From Oscillospiraceae bacterium (GTDB taxonomy: Bacteria > Bacillota > Clostridia > Oscillospirales > Oscillospiraceae), in contig CADBJU010000027.1 in NCBI GenBank assembly GCA_902795045.1, positions 1 to 44,753 on the forward strand: 44,753 nt of DNA, in the 5' to 3' direction. The notes under the pieces are model-generated. The model was given only the letters and a program-made list of their open reading frames with translations. It ran no database searches and was not told where the DNA came from. The translations under genes and the position numbers were made by a program. Shown one piece after another: positions 42,630 through 44,753 of this stretch; the stretch's first letter is position 1, and every line of letters begins with the position of its first letter.

Positions 42630-42832
42630 CTCCCCCTTGCCTAAAGGGGCATACACGTTGCGGTCATGCGATTTGGCCCCCTTGCACCTGGGCCCTTTAT
42701 GGGTCTAAAGGGGGCTGGCAGCGCCATTTATGGCGATGACTGGGGGATACGGTTCTACGCACTACGCCACAGAGACGATATCCCCCCGCCCCAGTTTGCG
42801 AACTGGGGCACCCCCCTTTAGGCAAGGGGGGC
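42630..42832. repeat. Dispersed repeat, right copy of a direct pair
   Basis: The counterpart of 34557-34828, in the same orientation. It shares CCCTTTATGGGTCTAAAGGG, ACTGGGGGATACGGTT and CACCCCCCTTTAGGCAAGGG. Together the copies bracket lysA, the small divergent pair and the LysM gene. Confidence 0.8.
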
Positions 42833-42880
42833 AAGAACATCCTCTGCTGCGACGATGCCCTGCGCAGCGTCCACTCCCCC

Positions 42881-42909
42881 TTGTAATTTCTTCCGGCAGA
42901 TGGTAGACT
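42881..42909 (+). promoter_or_regulatory. Possible promoter of the RluA-prmA unit
   Basis: TTGTAA (42881-42886), a 17-base spacer and TAGACT (42904-42909) preceded by TGG. The start of transcription would be only about 12 bases before the ATG, just including the ribosome site, so this is tentative. Confidence 0.4.
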
Positions 42910-42927
42910 TGCTTTTGAGGTGACGCC

Positions 42928-43593
42928 ATGGACATACCTGTTTTATATAAGGATGCTTCTCTCATCGTCTGCGTCAAACCTGCCGGGGTCGATTCCGAGA
43001 CCGGGATGCCCGCGCTTGTGAAGGCGCAGACGGGCGCGCGGGAGGCGCTGTGCGTACACCGGCTCGACCGGGACGTGGGCGGCGTAATGGTCTATGCCCT
43101 CGACCGGCGCGCGGCCGCAGCGCTCAGCCGTGAGCTCGCCGCGGGCGGCTTTGAAAAGGAATACCTCGCCGTGGTGCACGGGACGATGGAGGCCGACGAA
43201 GCCCGGCTGCGGGACCTGCTGTTTCACGACCGGGCAAAAAACAAGAGCTTTGTGGTCTCGCGTCCCCGCGCCGGGGTAAAGGAGGCGGTGCTGGATTACC
43301 GGGTGCTCCGGGAGCGCGAGGAGTGTTCCCTGCTGGCCGTGCGGCTTCACACCGGGCGCAGCCACCAGATCCGCGTGCAGCTTGCCTCCCGCCGCCATCC
43401 GCTCCTGGGCGACGCGAAATACGGCAGCCCCCGCCGGGACTGCGCCATCGCGCTCTTTTCCCATCTGCTGGGCTTTCACCACCCCAAAACGGGCGAGGCG
43501 CTGCGCTTCAGTTCTCCGCCGCCGGAGGGGTTCCCGTGGAGTATGTTTGAAACTATTTATTACGGAGGAAAACAATGCGATACATCGAAGTGA
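42928..43593 (+). CDS. RluA-family pseudouridine synthase
   Basis: 221 residues, short because it lacks the N-terminal S4 domain of RluD-like forms. It converts uridine to pseudouridine in rRNA or tRNA. Catalytic Asp 47 is in the motif CVHRLDRDVGGVMVYA. Other family marks are KEYLAVVHG, LHTGRSHQIRVQLASRRHPLLGDAKYG and HLLGFHHPKTGEAL. The RNA site cannot be told from the sequence. GAGGTGA precedes the ATG. The gene overlaps prmA by 19 bases, so the two are co-transcribed. Confidence 0.93.
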   Translation: MDIPVLYKDASLIVCVKPAGVDSETGMPALVKAQTGAREALCVHRLDRDVGGVMVYALDRRAAAALSRELAAGGFEKEYLAVVHGTMEADEARLRDLLFHDRAKNKSFVVSRPRAGVKEAVLDYRVLREREECSLLAVRLHTGRSHQIRVQLASRRHPLLGDAKYGSPRRDCAIALFSHLLGFHHPKTGEALRFSSPPPEGFPWSMFETIYYGGKQCDTSK

Positions 43594-44501
43594 CCGTAAA
43601 CACCCCCGCCGACGAGATCGACGCGCGCTGCGAGCAGCTTGCGGCGCTGGGCGCGGGCGGCTTTGTGATCGAAAACGAGGAGGATTTCAAAAGCTTCTTC
43701 GAGCACAACCGACAGTACTGGGACTATGTGGACGAGGAGCTGGAGAATAAATTTCTCGGCGTCAGCCGCATCAAGTGCTACCTCACCGACGACGGCGAGG
43801 GGCTTAAGGTGCTGAAAAAATTCCGCGACGCCTTCCCGGAGCTCTCTACCGCGTTCGTGGAGGACAGCGACTGGGAGAACAACTGGCGCGAGTACTACAA
43901 GCCCATCGAGGTCGGCGAGAAGCTTGTGGTGGTGCCTGAATGGGAGGAAGCCCCCGCCGACGGGCGCGTCCCCCTCGTCCTCGACCCGGGCCTCATCTTC
44001 GGCACCGGCAGCCACGCCACTACGCGCATGTGTCTCGCGGCACTGGAAAAGTACGCGGCGCCGGGCAAGCGGGTGCTGGACCTCGGCTGCGGCAGCGGCA
44101 TCCTCGGCATCGGGGCGCTGCTGCTCGGCTGCGACAGCTGTCTCGGCGTGGACATCGACCCCAAGGCCCCGGACGTGGTGATGCACAACGCCGCCCTCAA
44201 CGGCATCGGGCCCGAGCGCATGACGGCCTGGGCGGGCGACATTCTGGGCGACGCGAGTCTGCGCGCGCGCATCGGCGGGGGCTATGAGCTGGTGCTTGCC
44301 AACATCGTGGCGGACGTGATCATCCCGCTGTCGGGCATGGTGCGGCAGTTTATGAGCCGTGACGGCATTTTCATCTGTTCCGGCATCATCGAGCACCGCT
44401 GGCCCGAGACCGCCGAAGCCCTCAAGGCAAACGGCCTGGAGATCCTCGACCACCGCTCCGAGGAGGAGTGGCACTGCTTCGTGTGCGGGATCAAGACATA
44501 A
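43575..44501 (+). CDS. prmA: Ribosomal protein L11 methyltransferase
   Basis: 308 residues, the usual length. SAM-dependent enzyme that trimethylates ribosomal protein L11. The N-terminal L11-binding domain ends near residue 100 (DSDWENNWREYYKP). The linker motif VLDPGLIFGTGSHATTRMCL and the SAM motif RVLDLGCGSGILGIGALLLG follow. LVLANIVADVIIPLSG is the substrate-site motif. The start has GGAGGA eight bases ahead, inside the end of the pseudouridine synthase gene. Both genes act on ribosome or RNA modification. Confidence 0.97.
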   Translation: MRYIEVTVNTPADEIDARCEQLAALGAGGFVIENEEDFKSFFEHNRQYWDYVDEELENKFLGVSRIKCYLTDDGEGLKVLKKFRDAFPELSTAFVEDSDWENNWREYYKPIEVGEKLVVVPEWEEAPADGRVPLVLDPGLIFGTGSHATTRMCLAALEKYAAPGKRVLDLGCGSGILGIGALLLGCDSCLGVDIDPKAPDVVMHNAALNGIGPERMTAWAGDILGDASLRARIGGGYELVLANIVADVIIPLSGMVRQFMSRDGIFICSGIIEHRWPETAEALKANGLEILDHRSEEEWHCFVCGIKT

Positions 44502-44598
44502 ACAGGCGCAAAACAACAGGAGCCGAGAAAAACCTGATTGCCAGTGTAGGGGCCGACGCCCCCGGCGGCCCGACAGTAAAAGCTCAATAAACGCATTT

Positions 44599-44649
44599 AT
44601 CCCCGGCGAATCCGTAACATTGTACGTTTTCGCCGGGGATTTTTGTTTT
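44599..44649 (+). terminator. Terminator of the RluA-prmA unit
   Basis: ATCCCCGGCGAA (44599-44610) is the exact reverse complement of 44629-44640, followed by TTTTGTTTTG. It stands about 100 bases after prmA; a short dispersed-repeat fragment (GTAGGGGCCGACGCCC at about 44547-44562) lies between. Confidence 0.8.
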
Positions 44650-44664
44650 GTTTGATACTAATCC

Positions 44665-44753
44665 TTAATTAAAGCATTTAACGATCCAGTCGCGAGCGGT
44701 AATGCTGCGGATTGTTTCAGAGGTAAGGTCACAAATGGAATCGCATAAACGGT
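44665..44753 (-). CDS. Possible C-terminal end of a gene that runs off the window
   Basis: On the minus strand, one frame is open from the window edge to a TAA at 44665-44667 and reads RLCDSICDLTSETIRSITAR then DWIVKCFN. The composition looks like a protein tail, and the ending loosely recalls some IS630-type transposases, but 28 residues are too few for a call. One other frame is also open here, so this is weak. Confidence 0.35.
   Translation of the reverse strand, partial: RLCDSICDLTSETIRSITARDWIVKCFN

Larger units (their letters stand above)
42197..42927. other. 731-base gap: structured leader, promoter, repeats
   Basis: The left part holds the LysM-protein leader and promoter (42346-42374). 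Then comes an A/T-rich stretch, a perfect GGGCCGG/CCGGCCC hairpin (42513-42529) and the right copy of the direct repeat (about 42630-42832). A plus-strand promoter for the RluA-family gene follows. No gene is visible. Confidence 0.65.

Overview
The window looks like a chromosomal segment of a G+C-rich, Gram-positive, anaerobic gut-type clostridium, most like the Oscillospiraceae. The reasons are the class C sortase pilus locus, LPXTG anchors, a Noc/ParB homologue, a DUF3798-type ABC transporter, lysA without an S-layer apparatus, and the many short palindromic dispersed repeats typical of those genomes. The genus cannot be fixed from the sequence alone. No rRNA, CRISPR array or intact prophage is present. 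There is one tRNA gene, tRNA-Pro(CGG).

Layout. 0.2-0.8 kb: a serine recombinase. 1-2.2 kb: glyA, divergent from a membrane-tethered endonuclease/exonuclease/phosphatase protein (2.35-3.4 kb). 3.5-4.9 kb: a small PepSY protein with a bacteriocin-type double-glycine leader and a TlpA-thioredoxin/DUF5684 fusion. Each has its own promoter, and the two promoters share the same tandem 11-bp box architecture. 5.0-19.9 kb: a sortase-pilus operon on the minus strand. In transcription order it holds a small coiled-coil protein, signal peptidase I, a giant LPSTG adhesin (about 2,880 residues but split by a one-base frameshift in an A6 run), the major pilin, class C sortase, a minor LPQTG pilin and a second sortase, then a terminator. 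A strong extended -10 promoter lies upstream, with a (TA)11 tract in the leader. 20.2-22.7 kb: a class III adenylate cyclase, a zinc-ribbon/BI-1-like membrane protein and a small membrane protein, separated by inverted-repeat elements. 22.7-24.2 kb: the dipeptidase pepD. 24.3-30.3 kb: an ABC importer (DUF3798 lipoprotein, fused double ATPase, two permeases, DUF6672-like protein).

30.6-31.1 kb: tRNA-Pro with a consensus promoter and terminator, followed by 2.2 tandem 168-bp units. Each full unit can fold into a cloverleaf whose closing stem copies the tRNA 3' sequence. 31.2-34.5 kb: an AGCS alanine/glycine symporter, a Noc-like ParB protein and 5-formyl-THF cyclo-ligase. A MITE-like element sits between the last two and supplies the ends of both genes. 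34.8-36.7 kb: lysA and a divergent pair (an unlisted 52-residue acidic protein and a ribbon-helix-helix regulator) around a palindromic operator. 36.8-42.2 kb: a 1,783-residue secreted LysM/InlB-like repeat protein. 42.9-44.5 kb: an RluA-family pseudouridine synthase overlapping prmA, then a terminator and the probable tail of another gene at the window edge.

The most unusual items are the tRNA-tail-derived cloverleaf repeats, the co-regulated double-glycine PepSY peptide and TlpA/DUF5684 pair beside the pilus locus, the adhesin with a catalytically dead CHAP domain behind eleven Cys/His repeats and an A6 frameshift, and mobile elements that form gene ends.
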